Shown piece by piece: positions 1 through 9,122 of a stretch of 64,000 nucleotides of DNA. The translations under genes were made by a program, and so were the position numbers. This DNA comes from Bog-473 sp963736525 (GTDB lineage Bacteria; Actinomycetota; Acidimicrobiia; Acidimicrobiales; RAAP-2): NCBI GenBank assembly GCA_963736525.1, contig CAVTPF010000001.1, forward strand, positions 1 through 64,000, read 5' to 3'. The notes beneath the pieces are model-generated. The model worked only from the letters and a program-made list of their open reading frames with translations. It did no database searches and had not been told where the DNA came from. Numbering within the stretch: position 1 is the first letter of the stretch; the number at the start of each line of letters is the position of its first letter.

Positions 1-1
1 G

Positions 2-516
2 TCCGACAAGATGATCGACCCCCGCTACCAGGACCTCGAGGCCTCCCACGTGGTGCTGCTCACGTCGCCGGACGGAGGCGCGCTGGTCCGGGCGATCGCG
101 GGCGACGTGGCCGGGCACCGCGGGCCCGGCGCCACGCACACTCCGATCTCCCTGGTCCACGCGACCATCGCACCCGGGGCGGAGCTGGTCCTCTCCTGGC
201 CACCGGAGTTCAACGCGGTCGTGTACGCCCTCTCGGGGAGCGGCTCGGTGGGGCCCGACGCCCGGCCCTTGCACACCGGCCAGCTCGCCGTGCACGGCGC
301 CGGCGACGCCCTGGTGCTGCGGGCCGCCGCCGCGGAGGATGCGCGCCACCCGGCGCTCGACGTCCTGATCCTCGGGGGCCGGCCCATCGGGGAGCCCGTC
401 TAGGCAACACGGCCCCTTCGTCATGAACACCCGGGCCGAAATCATTCAGGCGCTTCGAGGACTTCGAGGCCGGCAAGCTGGGCACCGTCCCGGTCGAGCA
501 CATCGGCAACGTGTGA
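2..516 (+). CDS. Pirin family protein, 5'-truncated, two apparent frameshifts
   Basis: C-terminal part of a pirin-family bicupin protein; the N-terminus lies before the window. The frame open from base 2 reads SDK-MIDPRYQDLEA and runs to a TAG at 401-403 after GGRPIGEPV. The typical pirin ending continues in the next frame: QHGPFVMNTRAEIIQ (from about 405), then, after another shift near 449-453, FEDFEAGKLGTVPVEHIGNV to TGA at 514-516. Each shift is explained by one extra base. Pirins are nuclear or cytosolic metal-binding cupins, some with quercetin 2,3-dioxygenase activity; the role here is unknown. The repaired stop overlaps the GTG of the next gene (GTGTGA), as in an operon. Either a pseudogene or a sequencing artefact; I favour the artefact because similar shifts recur in this window. 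Confidence 0.75.
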
Positions 517-1485
517 CCCGCATACCCGGGGGCGAGGCGACACGGAGTGCCACCTGGGGAACCGGGGACATCGGCGACCTGACGGGACGGGTGGCGCTGG
601 TCACCGGGGCCAACAGCGGCATCGGCTACGAGACCACCAAGGCGCTCGCCGGCCACGGGGCCCACGTGATCATGGCCTGCCGCGACGAAGAGAAGGCGCG
701 CCGGGCCCGCGACAAACTGGAGAGCGAGCTCGACCGCTACTCCCTGGAGCTGCTCCCCCTCGACCTGGCGGACCTGGGCTCGGTGCGCTGCCGCTGCCCA
801 GGCCGTGCTGTCGGCGCACGCCCGGCTGGACCTCCTGGTGAACAACGCCGGCGTCATGGGCGCCCCCTACCAGCTCACGGTCGACGGCTTCGAGCTGCAG
901 ATGGCCACCAACCACCTGGGTCACTTCGCCCTCACCGGCCTGCTCTTTGACCGCATCGTGACGACCGAGCGTTCGCGGATCGTGACCGTGAGCTCGCACC
1001 TGCACCGCATCGGTCAGCTGGCCCCCGACGACGTCGGCGGGACGGTGCCCCGCAACACCTGGGTGTCCTACGGGACGTCCAAGCTCGCCAACCTGCTCTT
1101 CACCGCCGAGCTCAGCCGGCGTCTGGAGGCGGCCGCGCTCACCACGCTCGCCGTGGCCGCGCATCCCGGCTGGACGCGCAGCAACCTGGCGGGCAGCGGT
1201 GCCGCGCTCGGCCCGAGCCGGCTGCGGCGCAGGCTCGGCCGGGCCGCCGGCAGGACGCTCGGGCAGTCGGCCGCGGCGGGTGCCCTGCCGGTCCTGTGCG
1301 CCGCCACCTCGTCGTCCATTCGCTCGGGGCAGTACATCGGCCCGGCGCACCTCTTCGGGCTCTACGGGCCGCCCCGCCTCGCCCGCCCCTCGGCGCGCGC
1401 CCGTGACGCCGCGGCCGCCGCGGCGCTGTGGCGCACGTCGGAGGAGTTGACCGGCGTGCACTTCTCCATGGGCGTTCCCGGCTGA
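513..1485 (+). CDS. Short-chain dehydrogenase/reductase, one apparent frameshift
   Basis: NAD(P)-dependent oxidoreductase of the classical SDR family, resembling the retinol dehydrogenase/WW-domain oxidoreductase-like group. Visible motifs are the cofactor glycine motif TGANSGIG, NNAGVMG, the catalytic Ser region (IVTVSSHL) and the active-site pair in YGTSKLAN. The start is taken as GTG 513, which overlaps the repaired pirin stop by four bases. The frame open from 513 gives the Rossmann start up to LADLGSVR. The rest (AAAQAVLSAHARLD onward) is one frame away, so a single extra base at about 789 splits the gene. Both halves are otherwise well conserved. Substrate cannot be told from sequence. 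Confidence 0.8.
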
Positions 1486-2183
1486 AGGCACCGACAACAT
1501 CCACCGGGCATGGGCCGCTCGGTGACCGGTGCCAGGTGGTGCCGGAGGAAGCGCGCCTGCGCCGGCGAACGGTCCGGACGGAGCACCCGGCCCAGCGCCA
1601 CGATCACGACCGTGCGGGCGCCCCCGCGACGCAACGCCGCCGCCGCGCTCTGGGCCCGGGCGCCGCTCACGTAGGTGTCGTCGAGCAGCAGGACACGCCG
1701 GGCGGCGACCTCGGGACGCACCGGCGCGGGGACGGAATAGGCGCCGGGGTGGGGCCGCATGTGGCCGACGGGCGCGGTCGCCCGCACGAGCACGTGCGGT
1801 GACCACGTGGCCCCGGGGAGGCGGGTGCACACGGCGCGCGCCAGACCCTCCACCCCGCCGAGCGGCGACCCGCCGGGGCGCGACGACGAGGGGACCGGCA
1901 GCACCATGTCGACGGGGCCACCGGCGGCGGCCCCCAGGCAGCCGGCGTGGGCCGCCAAGAAGCTCTCGAGGAGCTCGCGCGCCATGGGCGCGAAGCGGCG
2001 GCGGGCGTCGGCGACGGGCGATTCCTTGTAGCCCATCAGCACCGTGTAGAGCGGTCCGGGCAACGGACACAGCCGCACGGGGAAGACGGGCGCCAGCGGG
2101 TGGCCGACCAGCCGCCCCACCCACCGGCAGGCGAAGCACGCGGCGTGGCCGGCAGCGGCCGGACCGCAGCAGACGACGCACAC
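1362..2183 (-). CDS. ComF-like phosphoribosyltransferase
   Basis: The N-terminus carries closely spaced cysteines (CVVCCGP then CFAC), like the zinc-ribbon of ComF/GntX proteins. The C-terminal half has the type I phosphoribosyltransferase PRPP motif VLLLDDTYVSGARA. ComF-family proteins assist DNA uptake or salvage in some bacteria; the substrate is unknown here. GTG 2183 places the first Cys at residue 2 and lies about 30 bases after the thioesterase stop, so the two are probably co-transcribed. The frame continues past the conserved region and overlaps the 3' end of the convergent SDR gene by 124 bases. That overlap is suspicious: the last ~45 residues may be read-through caused by another indel. 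Confidence 0.65.
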   Translation of the reverse strand: MCVVCCGPAAAGHAACFACRWVGRLVGHPLAPVFPVRLCPLPGPLYTVLMGYKESPVADARRRFAPMARELLESFLAAHAGCLGAAAGGPVDMVLPVPSSSRPGGSPLGGVEGLARAVCTRLPGATWSPHVLVRATAPVGHMRPHPGAYSVPAPVRPEVAARRVLLLDDTYVSGARAQSAAAALRRGGARTVVIVALGRVLRPDRSPAQARFLRHHLAPVTERPMPGGCCRCLQPGTPMEKCTPVNSSDVRHSAAAAAASRARAEGRARRGGP

Positions 2184-2214
2184 CCCCGGGCCCGGTGTCG
2201 GGACGCGGTAGGGA

Positions 2215-2686
2215 TCAGGAGGCGGGTGCGGCGCCCCGCTCGGTGTCGCTGTCGGGCCGATGCAGGAGAAAGGTCCCGGTGGCCCGGCTGACGAGCGTGC
2301 CGTCCGCCGCGCGCACCGTCGCCTCTCCGTAGGCCACCTGCTTCGCCAGGCGTACGACCTCACCACGCAGCTCGAAGGAGTCGCCCTTGCGCCGCGGGCC
2401 GCATGCACTCGGTCTTCATCTCGAGGGTGCCCCGGGTCCGGGCCCGGCCGGGGAGCGCGGCGTTGATGGCGAAGTTCATGGACGCATCGAGCAGGAGCGA
2501 ATGGACCCCGGCCTGGGTGATCCCGTGCGGGTTGCACGCCAGGTCGGTCGGGACGAAGGTCCCCTGCACCCAGCCCAGGTCCTCGCCGTCGACGCCGTAC
2601 GCGGTGAAGGCGCCACCGACCGCGGTGATGATGGGCATCCCGCCGTCGCCCAACCAGCGATCCATGTCCTTGCCGGCGCCAGCCAT
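2215..2686 (-). CDS. PaaI-type hotdog thioesterase, one apparent frameshift
   Basis: Hotdog-fold acyl-CoA thioesterase. The first frame from 2686 reads through the family signature NPHGITQAGVHSLLLDASMN and stops prematurely near 2360. After removing one base at about 2389-2392 the protein continues as KGDSFELRGEVVRLAKQVAY, then a typical last strand (VSRATGTFLL), to TGA at 2215-2217. Both parts together give a normal-length hotdog domain of about 156 residues. In this family the helix with the NPxGxxxGG-like motif holds the catalytic residues. Divergent from the thiolase gene, it may release CoA from the same class of acyl-CoA intermediates (inference). Confidence 0.75.
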
Positions 2687-2817
2687 CGGGGGCAGACCCT
2701 ACCGGGCGGGCCACCGAGGTCACGGGGCCAGGTGACCCGTGGCCGGGGCCGGGTAGGCTGTCCCCCGGTTCTGAACCGGCAGGGCGCGACCCGCCGGAAT
2801 TGGAAGGAGACCCGACC

Positions 2818-4005
2818 ATGACCACCGCAGTCGTCGTTGACGCCGTCAGGACCGCAGGCGGCAAGCGCAACGGGAAGCTTCGCAACTGGCACGCCGTCGA
2901 CTTGGCGTCCGAGGCCCTGAAGGCGGTGGTCGAGCGCAACCAGCTGGACCCGGCCCTGGTCGACGACGTGATCATGGGCTGTGTCATGCAGGTCTCCGAG
3001 CAGTCGCTCAACGTGGCCCGCAATGCGGTGCTCGCCGCCGGCTGGCCCGAATCGGTGCCCGCGACGAGCATCGACCGCCAGTGCGGGTCCTCGCAGCAGG
3101 CACTGCACTTCGCCGCCCAGGGCGTCATGGCCGGCGCCTACGACATCGCGGTCGCCGCAGGCGTGGAGTCCATGACGCGGACGCCCATGGGCTCCTCGGT
3201 GGTGCGCGACTTCGGCTTCCCCTTCGGGCCACGCATGATGGCCCGCTACGCGGACGAGGCCGGGCACAGCCAGCTCAAGGGCCAGGGCATCGGGGCCGAG
3301 ATGATCGCGGACCAGTGGGGCATCTCGCGTGAGGAGCTCGACGACTTCTCGGTGCAGAGCCACCAGCGGGCCGCGCGGGCCACGGCCGAGGGCCGCTTCG
3401 AGAACGAGATCGTTCCTGTCGCCGTCCGCGACGACGAGGGCAACGACACCGACGAGGTCTTCGGCACCGACGAGGGGATCAGGCCGGACTCCAGCATCGA
3501 GGCCCTGGCCAATCTGAAGCCCGCCTTCAAGGAGGACGGCAAGGTCACCGCCGGGAACTCCTCGCAGATCACCGACGGGGCCTCGGCCGTGCTCGTCATG
3601 AGCGAGGAGAAGGCCAACGCGCTCGGCCTGCGCCCCCGGGCGCGCTTCCACGCCTTTGCCCTGGCGGGCGTCGACCCGGTGACGATGCTCACCGGGCCCA
3701 TCCCCGCGACCACCAGCGTGCTGGAGCGGGCCAAGCTCACGGTCGACGACATCGACGCGGTGGAGATCAACGAGGCCTTCGCCTCGGTGGTGCTGGCCTG
3801 GGAGAAGGAGCACCACCCCAACATGGAGATCGTGAACCCCAACGGCGGCGCCATCGCCCTGGGGCACCCGCTGGGCGCGTCGGGCGGCAAGCTCCTGGCC
3901 ACGCTCCTCAACGAGCTGGAGCGGACCAACGGCCGCTACGGGCTGCTCACCATGTGCGAGGGCGGCGGGCTGGCCAACGCCACCATCATCGAGCGGCTGG
4001 GCTGA
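2818..4005 (+). CDS. Acetyl-CoA C-acyltransferase (thiolase)
   Basis: Thiolase of the FadA/acetyl-CoA acetyltransferase type, 395 residues, which condenses or cleaves acyl-CoA with CoA in beta-oxidation or acetoacetyl-CoA formation. The nucleophilic Cys lies in DRQCGSS at about residue 89. NEAFA, GHPLGASG (catalytic His) and CEGGGLANA (second Cys) are all present. ATG 2818 is preferred over the upstream TTG 2800 because GAAGGAG stands at 2803-2809. Ends at a strong hairpin shared with the convergent crgA gene. Whether the physiological direction is degradative or biosynthetic cannot be decided from sequence. Confidence 0.92.
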   Translation: MTTAVVVDAVRTAGGKRNGKLRNWHAVDLASEALKAVVERNQLDPALVDDVIMGCVMQVSEQSLNVARNAVLAAGWPESVPATSIDRQCGSSQQALHFAAQGVMAGAYDIAVAAGVESMTRTPMGSSVVRDFGFPFGPRMMARYADEAGHSQLKGQGIGAEMIADQWGISREELDDFSVQSHQRAARATAEGRFENEIVPVAVRDDEGNDTDEVFGTDEGIRPDSSIEALANLKPAFKEDGKVTAGNSSQITDGASAVLVMSEEKANALGLRPRARFHAFALAGVDPVTMLTGPIPATTSVLERAKLTVDDIDAVEINEAFASVVLAWEKEHHPNMEIVNPNGGAIALGHPLGASGGKLLATLLNELERTNGRYGLLTMCEGGGLANATIIERLG

Positions 4006-4009
4006 GACG

Positions 4010-4029
4010 CTGTCCCCTCGCGGGGACGG
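4010..4029. terminator. Hairpin between convergent thiolase and crgA
   Basis: A perfect 6-bp stem (GTCCCC 4012-4017 / GGGGAC 4022-4027) with TCGC loop, extendable by a G-T wobble and a C-G pair, lies between two converging genes. Likely a bidirectional terminator; there is no clear T-tract. Confidence 0.5.
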
Positions 4030-4044
4030 CACCACGGCGACGGG

Positions 4045-4362
4045 TCAGCGGTAGCGCGTCGCCATCAAGAAGCCGGCGAAGATCAGGACGAGGCCGATGA
4101 CGAGCCCCCAGGGCGACCCGTGGCCGAGGCCGGGCAGGCTCGCCAGGTAGTTGACCGTGATCACGGCCACGCCGCCGATGAGCAGCACCAGTATCAGCGC
4201 GCCGAACCAGGGCGGGCTGTGGCGCACGCTCTTGGGGATCGGTGCGGTGTACCGGCCGCTCTCCTCCGCCGTCTTGTAACGGCCGACCTTCGACGTGGTC
4301 CGCCCCGACGACGACTTTCCCTTGCGCGACGCGCCGCCGGGGCCCTTGGTGCCGGTTGCCAC
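4045..4362 (-). CDS. crgA: Cell division protein CrgA
   Basis: Small actinobacterial septation protein of 105 residues. A basic Ser/Gly-rich cytoplasmic start is followed by the signature region PKSVRHSPPWFGALI, one membrane helix, a short loop (PGLGHGSPWG) and a second helix ending MATRYR. CrgA interacts with FtsZ/FtsQ/FtsI and, in mycobacteria, helps recruit septal peptidoglycan synthesis proteins. GTG start. Its place next to trpG and pknB matches the mycobacterial arrangement. Confidence 0.92.
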   Translation of the reverse strand: MATGTKGPGGASRKGKSSSGRTTSKVGRYKTAEESGRYTAPIPKSVRHSPPWFGALILVLLIGGVAVITVNYLASLPGLGHGSPWGLVIGLVLIFAGFLMATRYR

Positions 4363-4424
4363 GGGGTCAGAGGTTAGCCACCGCCGACGGCGGGGTCGCG
4401 GCGCCGGGGTACGATCGTCGCCCC

Positions 4425-5018
4425 ATGGGACCGCGGGTGCTCGTCGTCGACAACTACGACTCCTTCGTCTACAACCTGGTCCAGGAGCTGGGCGAGCTCG
4501 GCGCCGAGCCGGTGGTCTTCCGCAACGACGTGATCGACGTCGACGGCATCAGGGCCGAGCGGCCGGACGCCGTCCTCATCTCGCCGGGGCCGGGCCGGCC
4601 CGAGGACGGCGGCGTGAGCCTCGACGCCATCGCGGGGCTGGCCGGCGAGCTCCCCCTGCTCGGGGTGTGCCTGGGGCACCAGTGCATCGGGCAGGCCTAC
4701 GGCGCCGAGATCGTGGCGGCGCCCCACCTGATGCACGGCAAGACCTCGGAGATCCACCACGACGGAGAGGGCCTGTTCGCCGGGCTGCCCAACCCCTTCG
4801 TGGCCACCCGCTACCACTCCCTCGTCGTGCGACCCGACTCGGTCCCCGACGAGCTGGTGGTGACGGCCAGGACGACCGACGGTGTCGTCATGGGGCTGCG
4901 CCACCGGACCCTGCGCGTGGAGGGGGTGCAGTTCCACCCCGAGTCGGTCCTGACCGCGTCAGGCCCGGCCCTGTTGGCCAACTTCCTGGCCCAGCTGGGC
5001 ACCCCGGCACCGGCCTGA
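4425..5018 (+). CDS. trpG: Anthranilate/aminodeoxychorismate synthase glutamine amidotransferase subunit
   Basis: Class I glutamine amidotransferase of the TrpG/PabA type, 197 residues. It supplies ammonia from glutamine to chorismate for tryptophan or folate synthesis. Visible are DNYDSFVYNL at the N-terminus, the oxyanion motif SPGPGRPED, the nucleophile in GVCLGHQ and the catalytic His-Glu in VQFHPES. No component I gene is nearby, so the tryptophan and p-aminobenzoate roles cannot be separated and the subunit may serve both. Located between crgA and pknB as in Mycobacterium. Its stop codon is part of a long hairpin shared with pknB. Confidence 0.9.
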   Translation: MGPRVLVVDNYDSFVYNLVQELGELGAEPVVFRNDVIDVDGIRAERPDAVLISPGPGRPEDGGVSLDAIAGLAGELPLLGVCLGHQCIGQAYGAEIVAAPHLMHGKTSEIHHDGEGLFAGLPNPFVATRYHSLVVRPDSVPDELVVTARTTDGVVMGLRHRTLRVEGVQFHPESVLTASGPALLANFLAQLGTPAPA

Positions 5019-5046
5019 GGGGGCGCCGTCACCGACGGCCCTCAGG
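5014..5046. terminator. Bidirectional terminator containing both stop codons
   Basis: CCTGAGG (5014-5020) pairs with CCTCAGG (5040-5046), and inside it GCCGTC pairs with GACGGC around an ACC loop. The TGA of trpG and the stop of pknB both fall inside the outer stem of this hairpin, so one structure could end both converging transcripts. Confidence 0.65.
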
Positions 5047-7000
5047 AGGTGGTCGACGTGGTCGTGGACGACGTCGTGGAGGACGGGGTCGTGGTCGTGG
5101 TGGTCGTGGTGGTGGTGGTGGCCGACTGGCAGACCGAGATGGTCACGGTGCTGCCGCTGGACACCTGCGTGTTGGCCGCCGGGTTCTGATTGTCGACGTT
5201 GCCCGCCGTCGCGCCGCCGGGACAGGTGGTGTCGAACGTCGTGTTCGGGACCAGGCCGGCTCCGGTGATCGCCGACTGGGCGGCGCTCTGGCTCTGGCCG
5301 ACCACGCCCGGCACCGCGACGCAGTTGCCGCTCGAGACCACGAGGTTGACCGAGGAATTCGGTGGCACGGTGGCCCCGGCACCCGGGTTCTGCGAGGCGA
5401 CGACCCCGCTCGAGTACTGGCTCGAGCACGCGTTGGTCTGTGTGCCCACGTTGAGGCCGTGTTGCGAGAGGATGGAGCCGGCCGCGGCGGGGGACTGTCC
5501 CAGCAAGCTCGGCACCGACACCGAGGTCTGGGTCCCCGACACGGTCAGCTGTACCTTCACCGTCGCCTTCACCGAGGAGCCCCCGGCGGGGTTCTGGCTG
5601 AGCACGGTCCCGATGGGTTGGTTGCTGTTCACGTACTTGACCGTGTACGAGAGGTTGGCGGCGGTCAGCTTCTGAATGGCCGGCGCCAGCTGCTCTCCCG
5701 TCACGCTGGGCACCTGCACCGTCGGGATGTGCGGCCCGTCGCTGACGACGAGGTCGACGGCGGAGTTCTTCGCCACCGAGGCGCCCGCCTTGGGGTCGGT
5801 GGCCACGACGACGCCCTTGGCGGCGGTGCCGGTCCGGAAGGTGGTGGTGCCCACCGTCAGGTGCTCGTTCTGCAGGGTCTGGGTGGCGACGCTCGAGGTC
5901 TCCCCCACCACGTCGGGGACGTCGACGTTGCTCCCGAAGACGCCGAGGGAGCGCAGCAGGAAGAAGGCGATGACGGCGAGCGCCACGAGCAGCAGGACCA
6001 GCAGGGCGATCAGGCGGCGCGTGCGCTTCTGGCGGTTCTGTTCCTCGGGCCCGGCGGGAGGAGGACCGGGGAACGCCTGCGTGAGGCCCGTGGCCGCCTG
6101 GATGGCCTGGGTGGCGGCGACGGCCCCCATCATGGAGGTGACGCCGGGGTCGCCCGCCTCCACCGGGCGCCCGTCGGCGAAGCGCAGCAGGTCGGCCCGG
6201 AGCTCCTCGGCCGTCGCGTACCGGGCATCGGGATCCTTGGCCATGGCCTTCATGATCACGGCCTCGAGCGCGACGGGCACGGCTGGGTTGGCCTGACGGG
6301 GCAGCACGGGCATGTCCCGCACGTGCTTCGAAGCGACGGCGACCGGTGAATCCCCCGTGAAGGGCGGCCGGCCCACCGACATCTCGTAGAGGACGACGCC
6401 CAGCGAATAGATGTCGCTGCGGGCGTCGACCCCCTTGCCCTCGGCCTGCTCGGGGGAGAAGTAGGCCGCCGTTCCCATGACGGCACCCGTCTGGGTCAGG
6501 CTCTCCTCCGTGTTCACGGCGCGGGCGATGCCGAAGTCGGTGACCTTCACCTCCCCCTCGGGCGTGATGAGGATGTTGCCTGGCTTCACGTCCCGGTGCA
6601 CGACGCCGTGGCGGTGCGCGAAGGCCAGCGCGGCGGCCACCCCGGCTCCGATCCGGGCGATCTGGGTCGGCGGGATCGGCCGACGGTCGCGCAGCACCGC
6701 GGAGAGGGGCCGGCCGTCGACGAACTCCATGACGATGAAGTAGGCGCCGTCGTCCTCGCCCCAGTCGAACACGGGGACGATGTTGGGGTGGGAGAGGTTG
6801 GCCGCCGCCTGCGCCTCCCGCCTGAACCGCTCGACGAAGGTGCGGTCCACGGAGAGCTCGGGGAACAGGACCTTGAGGGCGACGGGCCGGTCGAGCTGGC
6901 GGTCCATGGCGCGGTACACCTGGGCCATGCCACCGCGAGCGACCAAGTGGGTCGACTCGTATCGGCCCGAATACACACGCGGATTGTCGACCGGTTGCAT
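5042..7000 (-). CDS. pknB: Serine/threonine protein kinase PknB with PASTA domains
   Basis: Membrane receptor kinase of 652 residues controlling growth and cell-wall synthesis in actinobacteria. Residues ~13-275 form the kinase: glycine loop ARGGMAQVY, ATP lysine in VALKVL (~43), catalytic HRDVKPGN (Asp ~137), DFGIARA. A basic juxtamembrane stretch and one helix (~330-350) are followed by four PASTA repeats (starts near VPDVVG, VPSVTG, VPSLLG, VPGVVG) that in the family bind muropeptides/lipid II. The Cys pairs in repeats 3 and 4 suggest disulfides. A Thr/Ser-rich tail follows the last PASTA. The adjacent phosphatase pstP and FHA genes are its expected partners. pknA, which normally precedes it, is absent. 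Confidence 0.95.
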   Translation of the reverse strand: MQPVDNPRVYSGRYESTHLVARGGMAQVYRAMDRQLDRPVALKVLFPELSVDRTFVERFRREAQAAANLSHPNIVPVFDWGEDDGAYFIVMEFVDGRPLSAVLRDRRPIPPTQIARIGAGVAAALAFAHRHGVVHRDVKPGNILITPEGEVKVTDFGIARAVNTEESLTQTGAVMGTAAYFSPEQAEGKGVDARSDIYSLGVVLYEMSVGRPPFTGDSPVAVASKHVRDMPVLPRQANPAVPVALEAVIMKAMAKDPDARYATAEELRADLLRFADGRPVEAGDPGVTSMMGAVAATQAIQAATGLTQAFPGPPPAGPEEQNRQKRTRRLIALLVLLLVALAVIAFFLLRSLGVFGSNVDVPDVVGETSSVATQTLQNEHLTVGTTTFRTGTAAKGVVVATDPKAGASVAKNSAVDLVVSDGPHIPTVQVPSVTGEQLAPAIQKLTAANLSYTVKYVNSNQPIGTVLSQNPAGGSSVKATVKVQLTVSGTQTSVSVPSLLGQSPAAAGSILSQHGLNVGTQTNACSSQYSSGVVASQNPGAGATVPPNSSVNLVVSSGNCVAVPGVVGQSQSAAQSAITGAGLVPNTTFDTTCPGGATAGNVDNQNPAANTQVSSGSTVTISVCQSATTTTTTTTTTTPSSTTSSTTTSTTS

Positions 7001-7053
7001 GGCGCCCTGAGCCTACGCTGGGAGCTTTCGCGGGCGGGACATGAACGTGCTCG

Positions 7054-8592
7054 TCATGGAGCGCCCGGAGCCGTCGTGGTGGTGGTGGCAGCCGTGGTCG
7101 TCGTCACCGCGGCCGGGACCGGGGATGAACCGACCTTCGTCGTGGTGGTCGTCGTCGACGTGGTCGTGGTCGTGGCCTCCGCCACGAGGTTGTTGACGTA
7201 GCTCGTGGCGTCCTGCAGCGAGGACTTCTGGACGCCGGCCCGCACGGTCGGAACCGCAAGGGGGAGGATGTTGCTCGTCGTCTCGCCGGTCCGGTCCACG
7301 ACCTTGGGGTGGAACCAGAGGACGCCGCCCTGCTGCCCCTGCAGGACGACGATCTGGTTGCCCTGCAGCGTGACGATCCAGTTGTCGTAGGCGTACCAAC
7401 GGAGCACGAAGTACGCGGCGACCGGTACGGCCGCCACGAGAAGGATGAACCCGGCCACCCGCGGCGTGATGCGCCGCGGTATCCCGAGACGCCGCCTCCG
7501 GGCACGGCGGCTCTCTTTCCCGGGGGGCGGTTCCCCGCCGGCCCGCGGCGGGGCGGGCGGGGGCACCCGGGCCGTGGCGCGGGCCACCGGGACCGCAGAC
7601 GCCGTGCCCAGGAAGAACTCGTCGCTGCGCGGGCCCGACTCCGCCAGCGTCGTCGACTCGTCGGCGAACCCCAGGCGAGAGCCCGGGGCGAGCGTGTCGT
7701 CCAGGTTGGCGGTGGTCGTCGCGCCGACCGAACGCACCATTGCCGTGGGCGGGTCGGCCGGCGCGGTCTCCGGCACCCCCGCGGCCGGGGCCACCTCGGC
7801 GGCGCCCGTCGTCGCGGCGGCTGCACCGATCGTCAGTGGCGTGACCGCGGTGGCGGCACCGCCGTTCTCTCCCACCTGGACGTCGATGACGACGACGGTG
7901 ATGTTGTCGGCACCGCCGTGCTCGTTGGCCAGGTCGACCAGGCTGTGCGCAGCCTCGCCCGGATCGTCGACCGAGCCCAGGACCTCGGCCATCTCGTCCA
8001 TTCCCACCTCGTTGGAGAGGCCGTCGGAGCACAGGAGCACCCGGTCGCCCGTGCGCAGTTCGAGCTCCCACATGTCCGCCTCCACCTCGGCCGACACACC
8101 GAGCGCGCGAGTGAGGATGTGCCGTTGGGGGTGGACGGCCGCCTCCGCCTCGGTCATCTCACCGTGGCGCATCCGCTCCTCGGCCAGGCTGTGGTCGTCG
8201 GTGACCTGGACGATCCGCCCCTCGGAGAAGACGTAGGCGCGCGAGTCCCCCACGTTGGCCAGCGCCAGCACGTCCGGTCCGTCGGGGCGCCCGACCAGCC
8301 CCATGGCGGTCAGCGTGGTCCCCATGCCGCGCAGGTCGGTGTTGGCCTGGCTCTCCTGCCAGACCGCGGCGTTGGCCTCCGTGAACGCCTCGAGCAGCCC
8401 GGCCACCGTGGGGGTCCGCTCAAAAGCCCGCTCGAGCGTCTCCACGGCCACTCGTGCCGCGATTTCGCCACCGACGTGGCCGCCCATGCCATCGGCCACC
8501 GCGTAGAGATTGGGGCGCTCCAGCGGGAGGTCCTGGTTGATGGTGCGGACCCGCCCGACGTCCGTCGCCGAGCCGGAACGCAGCACGGTCAC
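7054..8592 (-). CDS. pstP: PP2C-family Ser/Thr phosphatase PstP
   Basis: Membrane-anchored metal-dependent protein phosphatase that reverses PknB phosphorylation. The N-terminal PP2C domain (~1-240) has the metal-binding motifs: NQD, VADGMGGH, VGDSRAYVF, SDGLSNEV and GGADNIT. A Pro/Ala-rich linker, one membrane helix (~370-390) and a ~90-residue outer domain ending in a Thr-rich tail follow. GTG start overlaps the fhaB stop by four bases (GTGA), so the two are translationally coupled. At 512 residues it is of normal length for the actinobacterial group. Its outer tail resembles the PknB tail in being Thr-rich. Confidence 0.93.
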   Translation of the reverse strand: MTVLRSGSATDVGRVRTINQDLPLERPNLYAVADGMGGHVGGEIAARVAVETLERAFERTPTVAGLLEAFTEANAAVWQESQANTDLRGMGTTLTAMGLVGRPDGPDVLALANVGDSRAYVFSEGRIVQVTDDHSLAEERMRHGEMTEAEAAVHPQRHILTRALGVSAEVEADMWELELRTGDRVLLCSDGLSNEVGMDEMAEVLGSVDDPGEAAHSLVDLANEHGGADNITVVVIDVQVGENGGAATAVTPLTIGAAAATTGAAEVAPAAGVPETAPADPPTAMVRSVGATTTANLDDTLAPGSRLGFADESTTLAESGPRSDEFFLGTASAVPVARATARVPPPAPPRAGGEPPPGKESRRARRRRLGIPRRITPRVAGFILLVAAVPVAAYFVLRWYAYDNWIVTLQGNQIVVLQGQQGGVLWFHPKVVDRTGETTSNILPLAVPTVRAGVQKSSLQDATSYVNNLVAEATTTTTSTTTTTTKVGSSPVPAAVTTTTAATTTTTAPGAP

Positions 8593-9122
8593 CGGGCGAC
8601 CTCGAACACGGTGGAGCCGATCTGCAACAGGTCACCCTTGCCCAGCCGGACGGCAGTCGAGATCTGCTCCGAGTTGACGAACGTGCCGTTGGTCGAGCCC
8701 AGGTCCTCCACCCACAGCTGGTCGTTGCGGCGGAAGAGGCGGGCGTGCAGGGTGGAGGTGTAGATGTCCTCGGGCATGGAGACCCCGCAACCCGGCGAGC
8801 GGCCGATGGTGAGCTCGTCGTCGAGGTCGTAGACGCGGCCGGCGTTCTCGGGCGGCTGGACCACCTTCAGGTGGAGCTGGCGGCGACGGCTCTCCTTGGG
8901 ACGATCGGGTGGCCGGGCGGCGATGCGCTCCTCACGCCTCTCCTGGCGCCGCTCCGACCGTGACTTGCGGACGGTGGCCGGGCTCATCTCGACCCAGACG
9001 GCGCGGATCACACGCAGGAAGAAGAGGAAGATCAGCACGATGACCCCCCATTGCATGACCCGGAGGACCGCATTCAGATTCTGCGTGGCGACGAGGACCG
9101 CCACGGTATTCGGGCCGGTCAC
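8589..9122 (-). CDS. fhaB: FHA domain protein FhaB/FipA type
   Basis: 177 residues: one N-terminal membrane helix (~20-42), a charged Arg/Glu-rich linker, then a C-terminal forkhead-associated domain with IGRSPGCGV, the Ser...His pair (STLHARLF) and DLGSTNGTFVN. FHA domains bind phosphothreonine; in mycobacteria FhaB/FipA links PknA/B signalling to the divisome. Starts with GTG overlapping the fhaA stop (GTGA) and is coupled to pstP in the same way, making fhaA-fhaB-pstP-pknB a tight operon. Confidence 0.9.
   Translation of the reverse strand: MTGPNTVAVLVATQNLNAVLRVMQWGVIVLIFLFFLRVIRAVWVEMSPATVRKSRSERRQERREERIAARPPDRPKESRRRQLHLKVVQPPENAGRVYDLDDELTIGRSPGCGVSMPEDIYTSTLHARLFRRNDQLWVEDLGSTNGTFVNSEQISTAVRLGKGDLLQIGSTVFEVAR

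Noticed and set aside
401..404. Programmed frameshifting in pirin and other broken genes
   Set aside because: No shared slippery sequence at the sites, and the genes are ordinary metabolic or surface genes; an insertion error explains all.
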